From Hydractinia symbiolongicarpus (lineage: Eukaryota > Cnidaria > Hydrozoa > Anthoathecata > Hydractiniidae): a DNA stretch of 64,000 nt. Position numbers and translations under genes: made by a program. Every line of letters begins with the position of its first letter. Within the stretch, counting starts at the first letter, position 1. Below the pieces are notes generated by a model, which ran no database searches, was not told where the DNA came from, and worked only from the letters and a program-made list of their open reading frames with translations. The DNA lies in assembly GCF_029227915.1 (NCBI RefSeq), contig NC_079875.1, forward strand, positions 42,305,201 through 42,369,200, given 5' to 3'. Positions 12,801-25,425 of this stretch are shown piece after piece.

Positions 12801-14343
12801 TGATGAGACGCTGAATAAAGGAAGTTTAATCGCCGGTAAACGAAAACCCGCGATTTCCCGTAAATCCCGGACTTAGCCCGTATAGTCAAAAGTATACAAA
12901 GAAAGTACCCAGGGAGTAAACTCATTTCCAGAACGATTTTTTAAATTATTTTTTCACCACTAAAACGCATTAGACTTGTAGTTTTCAGAAATGTTTTCAT
13001 TTTTGATGAGACGCTTAATGAAAGTGGTTTAATCGCCGGCAAACGAAAACCCACGATTTCCCGTAAATCACGGGCTTGGCCCGTATAGTCAAAAGTATAC
13101 AAAGAAAGTACCCAGGAAGTAAACTCATTTCCCAAATGATTTTTTAAATTATTTTGTCACCACTAAAACGCATGAGACTTTTAGTTTTCAAAAGTGTTTT
13201 CATTTTTGATGGGACGCTGAATAAAAGAAGTTTAATCGCCGGTAAACGAAAACCCGCGATTTCCCGTAAATCCCGGACTCAGCCCGTATAGTCAAAAGTA
13301 TACAAAGAAAGTACCCAGGGAGTAAACTCATTTCCCGAACGATTTTTTAAATTATTTTTTCACCACTAAAACGCATTAGACTTGTAGTTTTTAGAAATGT
13401 TTTCATTTTTGATGAGACGCTTAATGAAAGGGGTTTAATCGTCGGCAAATGAAAACCCGCGATTTCCCGTAAATCACGGGCTTGGCCCGTATAGTCGAAT
13501 GTATACAAAGAAAGTACCCTGTGAGTAAAGTCATTTCCAGAACGATTTTTTAAATTATTTTTTCACCACTAAAACGTATAAGACTTGTAGTTTTCAAAAA
13601 TGTTTTCATTTTTGATGAGACGCTGAATAAAAGAAGTTTAATCGCCGGCAAACGAAAACCCACGATTTCTCGAAAAACCCGGGCTTGGCCCGTATAGTCA
13701 AAAGTATACAAAGAAAGTACCCAGGGAGTAAACTCATTTCCCAAATGATTTTTTAAATTATTTTGTCACCACTAAAACGCATGAGACTTGTAGTTTTCAA
13801 AAGTGTTTTCATTTTTGATGAGACGCTGAATAAAAGAAGTTTAATCGCCGGCAAACGAAAACCCGCGATTTCCCGTAAATCCCGGGCTTGGCCCGTATAG
13901 TTGAATGTATCTAAAGAAAGTACCCAGGGAGTAAACTGACTTCCCGAACGATTTTTTAAATTATTTCTGCACCAGTAGAACGAATGAGACTTGTAGTTTA
14001 TAAAAATGTTTTCATTTTTGATGAGACGCTGAATAAAGGAAGTTTAATCGCCGGTAAACGAAAACCCGCGATTTCCCGTAAATCCCGGACTTAGCCCGTA
14101 TAGTCAAAAGTATACAAAGAAAGTACCCAGGGAGTAAACTCATTTCCCGAACGATTTTTTAATATATTATTTCACCACTAAAGCCCATGAGACTTGTAGT
14201 TTTTAAAAATGTTTTCATTTTTGATGAGACGCTGAATAAAGGAAGTTTAATCGCCGGTAAACGAAAACCCGCGGTTTCCCGTAAATCCCGGACTCAGCCC
14301 GTATAGTCAAAAGTATACAAAGAAAGTACCCAGGGAGTAAACT
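9880..14343 (+). repeat. 22-monomer HOR unit, copy 1 (~4,464 bp)
   Basis: The sequence from about 9.88 kb recurs from about 14.34 kb at an offset of 4,463-4,464 bp (22 monomers). A single-base deletion near 10.64 kb in this copy (CCCGGCTTGG for CCCGGGCTTGG) explains the change of offset. Shared rare markers include CACTTAAACCCATG, AATCAACGTCAAACG, GAAAACTCGCGATG, GTACACAGGGAG and AATATATTATTTCACC. I noticed about eight differences over the first 3 kb, for example GATGAGATGC versus GATGAGACGC near 11.39 kb and GAAAGTGG versus GAAAGGGG near 12.41 kb. The first type D monomers of the window are here. Confidence 0.87.
11313..11513 (+). repeat. Short poly-T monomer variant, 201 bp
   Basis: The usual TTAAATTATTTTTTCACCAC is shortened to TTAATT followed by a longer T run and CCAC, losing 2 bp. 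The same variant appears near 15.78, 32.83, 34.04, 36.89 and 38.30 kb, with the T run differing by a base between copies, as expected for slippage in a homopolymer. Because the deletion shifts frame relative to neighbours, these copies create the longest open frames of the window, such as a 180-codon minus-strand frame at 36538-37080. That is a side effect and not evidence of coding. Confidence 0.82.
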
Positions 14344-15889
14344 CATTTCCCGAACAATTTTTTAAATTATTTTTTCTCCACTAAAACGCATGAGATTTGT
14401 AGTTTTCAAAAATGTTTTCATTTTTGATGAGACGCTTAATGAAAGGGGTTTAATCGCCGGCAAATGAAAACCCGCGATTTCCCGTAAATCACGGGCTTGG
14501 CCCGTATAGTCGAATGTATACAAAGAAAGTACCTTGTGAGTAAACCCATTTCCAGAACGATTTTTTAAATTATTTTTTCACCACTAAAACGCACAAGACT
14601 TGTAGTTTTCAAAAGTGTTTTCATTTTTGATGGGACGCTGAATAAAAGAAGTTTAATCGCCGGCAAACGAAAACCCGCGATGTCCCAAAAATCCCGGGCT
14701 TGGCCCGTATAGTCAAAAGTATACAAAGAAAGTACCCAGGGGGTAAACTCATTTTCCAAATGATTTTTTAAATTATTTTGTCACCACTAAAACGCATGAG
14801 ATTTGTAGTTTTCAAAAGTGTTTTCATTTTTGATGGGACGCTGAATAAAAGAAGTTTAATCGCCGGCAAACGAAAACCCGCGATTTCCCGTAAATCCCGG
14901 GCTTGGCCTGTATAGTTGAATGTATCTAAAGAAAGTACACAGGGAGTAAACTCATTTCCCGAACGATTTTTTAAATTATTTTTTCTCCACTAAAACGCAT
15001 AAGATTTGTAGTTTTCAAAAATGTTTTCATTTTTGATGAGACGCTTAATGAAAGGGGTTTAATCGCCGGCAAACGAAAACCCACGATTTCCCGAAAATCC
15101 CGGGCTTGGCCCGTATAGTCAAAAGTATACAAAGAAAGTACCAAGGGAGTAAACTCATTTCCCAAATGATTTTTTAAATTATTTTGTCACCACTTAAACC
15201 CATGAGACTTGTAGTTTTCAAAAATGTTTTCATTTTTGATGAGACTCCGAATAAAAGAAGTTTAATCAACGTCAAACGAAAACTCGCGATGTCCCAAAAA
15301 TCCCGGGCTTGGCCCGTATAGTCAAAAGTATACAAAGAAAGTACCCAGGGGGTAAACTCATTTTCCAAATGATTTTTTAAATTATTTTGTCACCACTAAA
15401 ACGCATGAGACTTGTAGTTTTCAAAAGTGTTTTCATTTTTGATGGGACGCTGAATAAAAGAAGTTTAATCGCCGGCAAACGAAAACCCGCGATTTCCCGT
15501 AAATCCCGGGCTTGGCCTGTATAGTTGAATGTATCTAAAGAAAGTACACAGGGAGTAAACTCATTTCCCGAACGATTTTTTAAATTATTTTTTCTCCACT
15601 AAAACGCATGAGATTTGTAGTTTTCAAAAATGTTTTCATTTTTGATGAGACGCTTAATGAAAGGGGTTTAATCGGCGGAAAATGAAAACCCGTGATTTCC
15701 CGTAAATCACGGGCTTGGCCCGTATAGTCGAATGTGTCTAAAGAAAGTACCCAGGGAGTAAACTCATTTCCCGAACGATTTTTTAATTTTTTTTTTCCAC
15801 TAAAACGCATGAGATTTGTAGTTTTCAAAAATGTTTTCATTTTTGATGAGACGCTTAATCAAAGGGGTTTAATCGCCGGCAAATGAAAA

Positions 15890-17310
15890 CCCGCGATTTC
15901 CCGTAAATCACGGGCTTGGCCCGTATAGTCGAATGTATACAAAGAAAGTACCCTGTGAGTAAACTCATTTCCAGAACGATTTTTTAAATTATTTTTTCAC
16001 CACTAAAACGTATAAAACTTGTAGTTTTCAAAAATGTTTTCATTTTTGATGAGACGCTGAATAAAAGAAGTTTAATCGCCGGCAAACGAAAACCCACGAT
16101 TTCCCGAAAAACGCGGGCTTGGCCCGTATAGTCAAAAGTATACAAAGAAAGTACCCAGAGAGTAAACTCATTTCCCAAATGATTTTTTAAATTATTTTGT
16201 CACCACTAAAACGCATGAGACTTGTAGTTTTCAAAAGTGTTTTCATTTTTGATGAGACGCTGAATAAAAGAAGTTTAATCGCCGGCAAACGAAAACCCGC
16301 GATTTCCCGTAAATCCCGGGCTTGGCCCGTATAGTTGAATGTATCTAAAGAAAGTACCCAGGGAGTAAACTGACTTCCCGAACGATTTTTCAAATTATTT
16401 CTGCACCAGTAGAACGAATGAGACTTGTAGTTTTCAAAAATGTTTTCATTTTTGATGAGACGCTGAATAAAAGAAGTTTAATCGACGGCAAACGAAAACC
16501 CGCCATTTCCCGTAAACCCCGGACTCGGCCGGTATAGTCAAAAGTATACAAAGAAAGTACCCAGGGAGTAAACTCATTTCCCGAACGATTTTTTAAATTA
16601 TTATTTCACCACTAAAGCCCATGAGACTTGTAGTTTTTAAAAATGTTTTCATTTTTGATGAGACGCTGAATAAAGGAAGTTTAATCGCCGGTAAACGAAA
16701 ACCCGCGATTTCCCGTAAATCCCGGGCTCAGCCCGTATAGTCAAAAGTATACAAAGAAAGTACCCAGGGAATAAACTCATTTCCCGAACGATTTTTTAAA
16801 TTATTTTTTCACCACTAAAACGCATTAGACTTGTAGTTTTCAGAAATGTTTTCATTTTTGATGAGACGCTTAATGAAAGGGGTTTAATCGCCGGCAAACG
16901 AAAACCCGCGATTTCCCGTAAATCACGGGCTTGGCCCGTATAGTCAAAAGTATACAAAGAAAGTACCCAGGGAGTAAACTCATTTCCCAAATGATTTTTT
17001 AAATTATTTTGTCACCACTAAATTGCATGAGACTTGTAGTTTTCAAAAATGTTTTCATTTTTAATGAGACGTTGAATAAAAGAAGTTTAATCGACGGCAA
17101 ACGAAAACCCGCCATTTCCCGTAAACCCCGGACTCGGCCGGTATTGTCAAAAGTATACAAAGAAAGTACCCAGGGGGTAAACTCATTTCCCGAACGATTT
17201 TTTAAATTATTATTTCACCACTAAAGCCCATGAGACTTGTAGTTTATAAAAATGTTTTCATTTTTGATGAGACGCTGAATAAAGGAAGTTTAATCGCCGG
17301 TAAACGAAAA
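15890..17310 (+). repeat. Nested 7-monomer unit, copy 1 (1,421 bp)
   Basis: Seven monomers including ACGTATAAAACTTG, CGAAAAACGCGGGC, a type D monomer, CCGGACTCGGCCGG, GGGCTCAGCCCG and AAATTGCATGAG. The block is repeated immediately downstream. It lies inside the second 22-monomer unit, and the corresponding first-unit stretch (about 11.43-12.85 kb) is present once only. Confidence 0.86.
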
Positions 17311-18731
17311 CCCGCGATTTCCCGTAAATCACGGGCTTGGCCCGTATAGTCGAATGTATACAAAGAAAGTACCCTGTGAGTAAACTCATTTCCAGAACGA
17401 TTTTTTAAATTATTTTTTCACCACTAAAACGTATAAAACTTGTAGTTTTCAAAAATGTTTTCATTTTTGATGAGACGCTGAATAAAAGAAGTTTAATCGC
17501 CGGCAAACGAAAACCCACGATTTCCCGAAAAACGCGGGCTTGGCCCGTATAGTCAAAAGTATACAAAGAAAGTACCCAGAGAGTAAACTCATTTCCCAAA
17601 TGATTTTTTAAATTATTTTGTCACCACTAAAACGCATGAGACTTGTAGTTTTCAAAAGTGTTTTCATTTTTGATGAGACGCTGAATAAAAGAAGTTTAAT
17701 CGCCGGCAAACGAAAACCCGCGATTTCCCGTAAATCCCGGGCTTGGCCCGTATAGTTGAATGTATCTAAAGAAAGTACCCAGGGAGTAAACTGACTTCCC
17801 GAACGATTTTTCAAATTATTTCTGCACCAGTAGAACGAATGAGACTTGTAGTTTTCAAAAATGTTTTCATTTTTGATGAGACGCTGAATAAAAGAAGTTT
17901 AATCGACGGCAAACGAAAACCCGCCATTTCCCGTAAACCCCGGACTCGGCCGGTATAGTCAAAAGTATACAAAGAAAGTACCCAGGGAGTAAACTCATTT
18001 CCCGAACGATTTTTTAAATTATTATTTCACCACTAAAGCCCATGAGACTTGTAGTTTTTAAAAATGTTTTCATTTTTGATGAGACGCTGAATAAAGGAAG
18101 TTTAATCGCCGGTAAACGAAAACCCGCGATTTCCCGTAAATCCCGGGCTCAGCCCGTATAGTCAAAAGTATACAAAGAAAGTACCCAGGGAATAAACTCA
18201 TTTCCCGAACGATTTTTTAAATTATTTTTTCACCACTAAAACGCATTAGACTTGTAGTTTTCAGAAATGTTTTCATTTTTGATGAGACGCTTAATGAAAG
18301 GGGTTTAATCGCCGGCAAACGAAAACCCGCGATTTCCCGTAAATCACGGGCTTGGCCCGTATAGTCAAAAGTATACAAAGTAAGTACCCAGGGAGTAAAC
18401 TCATTTCCCAAATGATTTTTTAAATTATTTTGTCACCACTAAATTGCATGAGACTTGTAGTTTTCAAAAATGTTTTCATTTTTAATGAGACGTTGAATAA
18501 AAGAAGTTTAATCGACGGCAAACGAAAACCCGCCATTTCCCGTAAACCCCGGACTCGGCCGGTATTGTCAAAAGTATACAAAGAAAGTACCCAGGGGGTA
18601 AACTCATTTCCCGAACGATTTTTTAAATTATTATTTCACCACTAAAGCCCATGAGACTTGTAGTTTATAAAAATGTTTTCATTTTTGATGAGACGCTGAA
18701 TAAAGGAAGTTTAATCGCCGGTAAACGAAAA
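17311..18731 (+). repeat. Nested 7-monomer unit, copy 2 (1,421 bp)
   Basis: A tandem copy of 15890-17310. The only private change I noticed is AAGTAAGTACCC near 18.38 kb (elsewhere AAGAAAGTACCC). Both nested copies share GAAAGGGGTTT and AAATTGCATG, where the first 22-monomer unit has GAAAGTGGTTT and AAATCGCATG. The nested duplication therefore probably happened after the two 22-monomer units had begun to diverge. Confidence 0.86.
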
Positions 18732-20228
18732 CCCGCGATTTCCCGTAAATCCCGGACTTAGCCCGTATAGTCAAAAGTATACAAAGAAAGTACCCAGGGA
18801 GTAAACTCATTTCCAGAACGATCTTTTAAATTATTTTTTCACCACTAAAACGCATTAGACTTGTAGTTTTCAGAAATGTTTTCATTTTTGATGAGACGCT
18901 TAATGAAAGTGGTTTAATCGCCGGCAAACGAAAACCCACGATTTCCCGTAAATCACGGGCTTGGCCCGTATAGTCAAAAGTATACAAAGAAAGTACCCAG
19001 GAAGTAAACTCATTTCCCAAATGATTTTTTAAATTATTTTGTCACCACTAAAACGCATGAGACTTTTAGTTTTCAAAAGTGTTTTCATTTTTGATGGGAC
19101 GCTGAATAAAAGAAGTTTAATCGCCGGTAAACGAAAACCCGCGATTTCCCGTAAATCCCGGACTCAGCCCGTATAGTCAAAAGTATACAAAGAAAGTACC
19201 CAGGGAGTAAACTCATTTCCCGAACGATTTTTTAAATTATTTTTTCACCACTAAAACGCATTAGACTTGTAGTTTTTAGAAATGTTTTCATTTTTGATGA
19301 GACGCTTAATGAAAGGGGTTTAATCGTCGGCAAATGAAAACCCGCGATTTCCCGTAAATCACGGGCTTGGCCCGTATAGTCGAATGTATACAAAGAAAGT
19401 ACCCTGTGAGTAAAGTCATTTCCAGAACGATTTTTTAAATTATTTTTTCACCACTAAAACGTATAAGACTTGTAGTTTTCAAAAATGTTTTCATTTTTGA
19501 TGAGACGCTGAATAAAAGAAGTTTAATCGCCGGCAAACGAAAACCCACGATTTCTTGAAAAACCCGGGCTTGGCCCGTATAGTCAAAAGTATACAAAGAA
19601 AGTACCCAGGGAGTAAACTCATTTCCCAAATGATTTTTTAAATTATTTTGTCACCACTAAAACGCATGAGACTTGTAGTTTTCAAAAGTGTTTTCATTTT
19701 TGATGAGACGCTGAATAAAAGAAGTTTAATCGCCGGCAAACGAAAACCCGCGATTTCCCGTAAATCCCGGGCTTGGCCCGTATAGTTGAATGTATCTAAA
19801 GAAAGTACCCAGGGAGTAAACTGACTTCCCGAACGATTTTTTAAATTATTTCTGCACCAGTAGAACGAATGAGACTTGTAGTTTATAAAAATGTTTTCAT
19901 TTTTGATGAGACGCTGAATAAAGGAAGTTTAATCGCCGGTAAACGAAAACCCGCGATTTCCCGTAAATCCCGGACTTAGCCCGTATAGTCAAAAGTATAC
20001 AAAGAAAGTACCCAGGGAGTAAACTCATTTCCCGAACGATTTTTTAATATATTATTTCACCACTAAAGCCCATGAGACTTGTAGTTTTTAAAAATGTTTT
20101 CATTTTTGATGAGACGCTGAATAAAGGAAGTTTAATCGCCGGTAAACGAAAACCCGCGGTTTCCCGTAAATCCCGGACTCAGCCCGTATAGTCAAAAGTA
20201 TACAAAGAAAGTACCCAGGGAGTAAACT

Positions 20229-21040
20229 CATTTCCCGAACGATTTTTTAAATTATTTTTTCACCACTAAAACGTATAAGACTTGTAGTTTTCAAAAATGT
20301 TTTCATTTTTGATGAGACGCTGAATAAAAGAAGTTTAATCGCCCGCAAACGAAAACCCACGATTTTTCGAAAAACCCGGGCTTGGCCCGTATAGTCAAAA
20401 GTATACAAAGAAAGTACCCAGGGAGTAAACTCATTTCCCAAATGATTTTTTAAATTATTTTGTCACCACTAAAACGCATGAGACTTGTAGTTTTCAAAAG
20501 TGTTTTCATTTTTGATGAGACGCTGAATAAAAGAAGTTTAATCGCCGGCAAACGAAAACCCGCGATTTCCCGTAAATCCCGGGCTTGGCCCGTATAGTTG
20601 AATGTATCTAAAGAAAGTACCCAGGGAGTAAACTGACTTCCCGAACGATTTTTTAAATTATTTCTGCACCAGTAGAACGAATGAGACTTGTAGTTTTCAA
20701 AAATGTTTTCATTTTTGATGAGACGCTGAATAAAAGAAGTTTAATCGACGGCAAACGAAAACCCGCCATTTCCCGTAAACCCCGGACTCGGCCGGTATAG
20801 TCAAAAGTATACAAAGAAAGTACCCAGGGAGTAAACTCATTTCCCGAACGATTTTTTAATATATTATTTCACCACTAAAGCCCATGAGACTTGTAGTTTT
20901 TAAAAATGTTTTCATTTTTGATGAGACGCTGAATAAAGGAAGTTTAATCGCCGGTAAACGAAAACCCGCTGTTTCCCGTAAATCCCGGACTCAGCCCGTA
21001 TAGTCAAAAGTATACAAAGAAAGTACCCAGGGAGTAAACT
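20229..21040 (+). repeat. 4-monomer copy of 19417-20228 (812-bp offset)
   Basis: Four monomers repeat the preceding four at an offset of 812 bp. Both contain ACGTATAAGAC followed by a type D monomer and the rare AATATATTATTTCACC. Differences cluster in one part: GTAGTTTATAAAAATG with AAAGGAAG upstream versus GTAGTTTTCAAAAATG with AAAAGAAG and CGACGGC here. The third monomer of this copy therefore appears to have been replaced by another subtype. Confidence 0.78.
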
Positions 21041-21214
21041 CATTTCCCGAACGATTTTTTAAATTATTTTTTCTCCACTAAAACGCATTAGACTTGTAGT
21101 TTTCAGAAATGTTTTCATTTTTGATGAGACGCTTAATGAAAGTGGTTTAATCGCCGGCAAACGAAAACCCGCGATTTCCCGTAAATCACGGGCTTGGCCC
21201 GTATAGTCAAAATT

Positions 21215-22064
21215 ATACAAAGAAAGTACCCAGAAAGTAAACTCATTTCCCAAATGATTTTTTAAATTATTTTGTCACCACTAAAACGCATGAGACTTGT
21301 AGTTTTCAAATGTGTTTTCATTTTTGATGGGACGCTGAATAAAAGAAGTTTAATCGCCGGCAAACGAAAACCTGCGATTTCCCGTAATTCCCGGGCTTGG
21401 CCCGTATAGTCAAAAGTATACAAAGAAAGTACCCAGGGAGTAAACTCATTTCCCAAATGATTTTTTAAATTATTATGTCACCACTAAAACGCATGAGACT
21501 TGTAGTTTTCAAAAGTGTTTTCATTTTTGATGAGACGCTGAATAAAAGAAGTTTAATCGCCGGCAAACGAAAACCCGCAATTTCCCGTAAATCCCGGGCT
21601 TGGCCCGTATAGTTGAATGTATCTAAAGAAAGTACCCAGGGAGTAAACTGACTTCCCGAACGATTTTTCAAATTATTTCTGCACCAGTAGAACGAATGAG
21701 ACTTGTAGTTTTTAAAAATGTTTTCATTTTTGATTAGACGCTGAACAAAAGAAGTTTAATCGCCGGTAAACGAAAACCCGCCATTTCCCGCAAACCCCGG
21801 ACTCGGCCGGTATAGTCAAAAGTATACAAAGAAAGTACCCAGGGAGTAAACTCATTTCCCGAACGATTTTTTAAATTATTATTTCACCACTAAAGCCCAC
21901 GAGACTTGTAGTTTTTAAAAATGTTTTCATTTTTGATGAGACGCTGAATAAAGGAAGTTTAATCGCCGGTAAACGAAAACCCGCGATTTCCCGTAAATCC
22001 CGGACTCAGCCCGTATAGTCAAAAGTATACAAAGAAAGTACCCAGGGAGTAAACTCATTTCCCG
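21215..22064 (+). repeat. 4-monomer block, copy 1 (paired with 23043-23892)
   Basis: About 850 bp recurs at an offset of 1,828 bp (9 monomers plus one base). Rare shared markers are TTTTCAAATGTGTTTTC, GTAATTCCCGGGC, TTATTATGTCAC, TTGATTAGACGCTGAACAAAAG and AAAGCCCACGAGAC. Agreement stops where this copy reads CATTTCCCGAACG and the other reads CATTTCCCAAATG. Confidence 0.82.
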
Positions 22065-23042
22065 AACGATTTTTTAAATTATTTTTTCACCACTAAAACG
22101 CATTAGACTTGTAGTTTTCAGAAATGTTTTCATTTTTGATGAGACGCTTAATGAAAGTGGTTTAATCGCCGGCAAACGAAAACCCGCGATTTCCCGTAAA
22201 TCCCAGGCTTGGCCCGTATAATCGAATGTATACAAAGAAAGTACCCAGGGAGTAAACTCATTTCCCGAACGATTTTTTAAATTATTTTGTCACCACTAAA
22301 ACGCATGAGACTTGTAGTTTTCAAAAGTGTTTTCATTTTTGATGAGACGCTGAATAAAAGAAGTTTAATCGCCGGCAAACGAAAACCCGCGATTTCCCGT
22401 AAATCCCGGGCTTGGCCCGTATAGTCGATTGTACACAAAGAAAGTACCCAGGGAGTAAACTCATTTCCCGAACGATTTTATAAATTATTTTTTCACCACT
22501 AAAACGCATGAGACTTGTAGTTTTCAAAAAATTTTTTCATTTTTAATGAGACGGTTAATGAAAGGGGTTTAATCGCCGGCAAACGAAAACCCGCGATTTC
22601 CCGAAAATCCCGGGCTTGGCCCGTATAGTCAAAAGTATACAAAGAAATTACCCAGGGGGTAAACTCATTTCCCAAATGATTTTTTAAATTATTTTGTCAC
22701 CACTAAAACGCATGAGACTTGTAGTTTTCAAAAGTGTTTTCATTTTTGATGGGACTCTGAATAAAAGAAGTTTAATCGCCGGCAAACGAAAACCCGCGAT
22801 TTCCCGTAAATCCCGGGCTTGGCCCGTATAGTTGAATGTATCTAAAGAAAGTACCCGGGGAGTAAACTCATTTCCCGAACAATTTTTTAAATTATTTTTT
22901 CTCCACTAAAACGCATGAGATTTGTAATTTTCAAAAATGTTTTCATTTTTGATGAGACGATTAATGAAAGGGGTTTAATCAACGGAAAATGAAAACCCGC
23001 GATTTTCAGTAAATCCCGGACTCAGCCCGTATAGTCAAAAGT
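22065..23042 (+). repeat. Mixed monomers between paired blocks
   Basis: About five monomers including a type C copy, a unit with GTCGATTGTACAC near 22.43 kb, a type E copy with A6T6 near 22.53 kb, and a CTCCACTAAAACGC monomer followed by AATCAACGGAAAATG near 22.98 kb. No gene or non-satellite sequence. The extra base in the 1,828-bp offset is explained by the A6T6 monomer here. Confidence 0.75.
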
Positions 23043-23892
23043 ATACAAAGAAAGTACCCAGGAAGTAAACTCATTTCTCAAATGATTTTTTAAATTATTT
23101 TGTCACCACTAAAACGCATGAGACTTGTAGTTTTCAAATGTGTTTTCATTTTTGATGGGACGCTGAATAAAAGAAGTTTAATCGCCGGCAAACGAAAACC
23201 TGCGATTTCCCGTAATTCCCGGGCTTGGCCCGTATAGTCAAAAGTATACAAAGAAAGTACCCAGGGAGTAAACTCATTTCCCAAATGATTTTTTAAATTA
23301 TTATGTCACTACTAAAACGCATGAGACTTGTAGTTTTCAAAAGTGTTTTCATTTTTGATGAGACGCTGAATAAAAGAAGTTTAATCGCCGGCAAACGAAA
23401 ACCCGCAATTTCCCGTAAATCCCGGGCTTGGCCCGTATAGTTGAATGTATCTAAAGAAAGTACCCAGGGAGTAAACTGACTTCCCGAACGATTTTTCAAA
23501 TTATTTCTGCACCAGTAGAACGAATGAGACTTGTAGTTTTTAAAAATGTTTTCATTTTTGATTAGACGCTGAACAAAAGAAGTTTAATCGCCGGTAAACG
23601 AAAACCCGCCATTTCCCGCAAACCCCGGACTCGGCCGGTATAGTCAAAAGTATACAAAGAAAGTACCCAGGGAGTAAACTCATTTCCCGAACGATTTTTT
23701 AAATTATTATTTCACCACTAAAGCCCACGAGACTTGTAGTTTTTAAAAATGTTTTCATTTTTGATGAGACGCTGAATAAAGGAAGTTTAATTGCCGGTAA
23801 ACGAAAACCCGCGATTTCCCGTAAATCCCGGACTCAGCCCGTATAGTCAAAAGTATACAAAGAAAGTACCCAGGGAGTAAACTCATTTCCCA
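23043..23892 (+). repeat. 4-monomer block, copy 2 (paired with 21215-22064)
   Basis: Second copy of the block with TTTTCAAATGTGTTTTC, TTATTATGTCAC and TTGATTAGACGCTGAACAAAAG. Private changes include CATTTCTCAAATG near 23.08 kb, GTCACTACTAAAACG near 23.31 kb and AATTGCCGGTAAACG near 23.79 kb. The last one is then shared by later copies near 24.40 and 26.23 kb, which orders those events. Confidence 0.82.
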
Positions 23893-25425
23893 AATGATTT
23901 TTTAAATTATTATGTCACCACTAAAACGCATGAGACTTGTAGTTTTCAAAAGTGTTTTCATTTTTGATGAGACGCTTAATAAAAGAAGTTTAATCGCCGG
24001 CAAACGAAAACCCGCGATTTCCCGTAAATCCCGGGCTTGGCCCGTATAGTTGAATGTATCTAAAGAAAGTACCCAGGGAGTAAACTGACTTCCCGAACGA
24101 TTTTTCAAATTATTTCTGCACCAGTAGAACGAATGAGACTTGTAGTTTTCAAAAATGTTTTCATTTTTGATGAGACGCTGAATAAAAGAAGTTTAATCGC
24201 CGGTAAACGAAAACCCGCCATTTCCCGCAAACCCCGGACTCGGCCGGTATAGTCAAAAGTATACAAAGAAAGTACCCAGGGAGTAAACTCATTTCCCGAA
24301 CGATTTTTTAAATTATTACTTCACCACTAAAGCCCACGAGACTTGTAGTTTTTAAAAATGTTTTCATTTTTGATGAGACGCTGAATAAAGGAAGTTTAAT
24401 TGCCGGTAAACGAAAACCCGCGATTTCCCGTAAATCCCGGACTCAGCACCTATAGTCAAAAGTATACAAAGAAAGTACCCAGGGAGTAAACTCATTTCCC
24501 GAACGATTTTTTAAATTATTTTTTCACCACTAAAACGCATTAGACTTGTAGTTTTCAGAAATGTTTTCATTTTTGATGAGACGCTTATTGAAAGTGGTTT
24601 AATCACCGGCAAACGAAAACCCGCGATTTCCCGTAAATCCCAGGCTTGGCCCGTATAGTCGAATGTATACAAAGAAAGTACCCAGGGAATAAACTCATTT
24701 CCCAAACGATTTTTTAAATTATTTTGTCACCACTAAAACGCATGAGACTTGTAGTTTTCAAAAGTGTTTTCATTTTTGATGAGACGCTGAATAAAAGAAG
24801 TTTAATCGCCGGCAAACGAAAACCCGCGATTTCCCGTAAATCCCGGGCTTGGCCCGTATAGTCGAATGTACACAAAGAAAGTACCCAGGGAGTAAACTCA
24901 TTTCCCGAACGATTTTATAAATTATATTTTCAACACTAAAACGCATGAGACTTGTAGTTTTCAAAAATTTTTTTCATTTTTAATGAGACGGTTAATGAAA
25001 GGGGTTTAATCGCCGGCAAACGAAAACCCGCGATTTCTCGTAAATCCCGGGCTTGGCCCGTATAGTCGAATGTATACAAAGAAAGCACCCTGTAAGTAAA
25101 CTCAATTCCAGAACGATGTTTTAAATTATTTTTTCACCACTAAAACGCATAAGACTTGTAGTTTTCAAAAATGTTTTCATTTTTGATGAGACGCTGAATA
25201 AAAGAAGTTTAATCGCCGGCAAACGAAAACTCGCGATTTCCCGTAAATCCCTAGCTTGGCCCGTATAGTCGAATGAATACAAAGAAAGTACCCAGGGAGT
25301 AAACTCATTTCCCGAACGATTTTTTAAATTATTTTTTCACCACTAAAACGCATGAGACTTGTAGTTTTCAAAAAATTTTTTCATTTTTAATGAGACGGTT
25401 AATGAAAGGGGTTTAATCGCCGTCA
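23837..25425 (+). repeat. ~8-monomer block, copy 1 (13-monomer offset)
   Basis: About 1.59 kb recurs at 26478-28066 with an offset of 2,640-2,641 bp (13 x 203 plus 1-2). Shared rare features are TTATTACTTCACC, CGCTTATTGAAAGTGG, AATCACCGGCAAACG, GATTTTATAAATT, GAAAGCACCCTGTAAG, CTCAATTCCAGAACGATG and CGAATGAATAC. The offset changes by one where the T run of the type E monomer differs by a base. Confidence 0.82.

Larger units (their letters stand above)
14344..20228 (+). repeat. 22-monomer HOR unit, copy 2, enlarged by an internal 7-monomer duplication
   Basis: This copy is 4,464 + 1,421 = 5,885 bp. Positions up to about 17.33 kb match copy 1 at an offset of 4,464; positions from about 18.74 kb match copy 1 at an offset of 5,885. 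The extra 1,421 bp is exactly 7 monomers and is a tandem duplication inside the unit (15890-17310 and 17311-18731). The arithmetic closes to the base, which makes this parse robust. Edges are approximate because neighbouring monomers are themselves similar. Confidence 0.87.

Noticed and set aside
15776-15796. Poly-T run as a poly(A) tail of a retroposed copy
   Set aside because: The run lies inside a monomer at the place of the normal T/A tract and is explained by a 2-bp deletion. No element or target-site duplication is attached.
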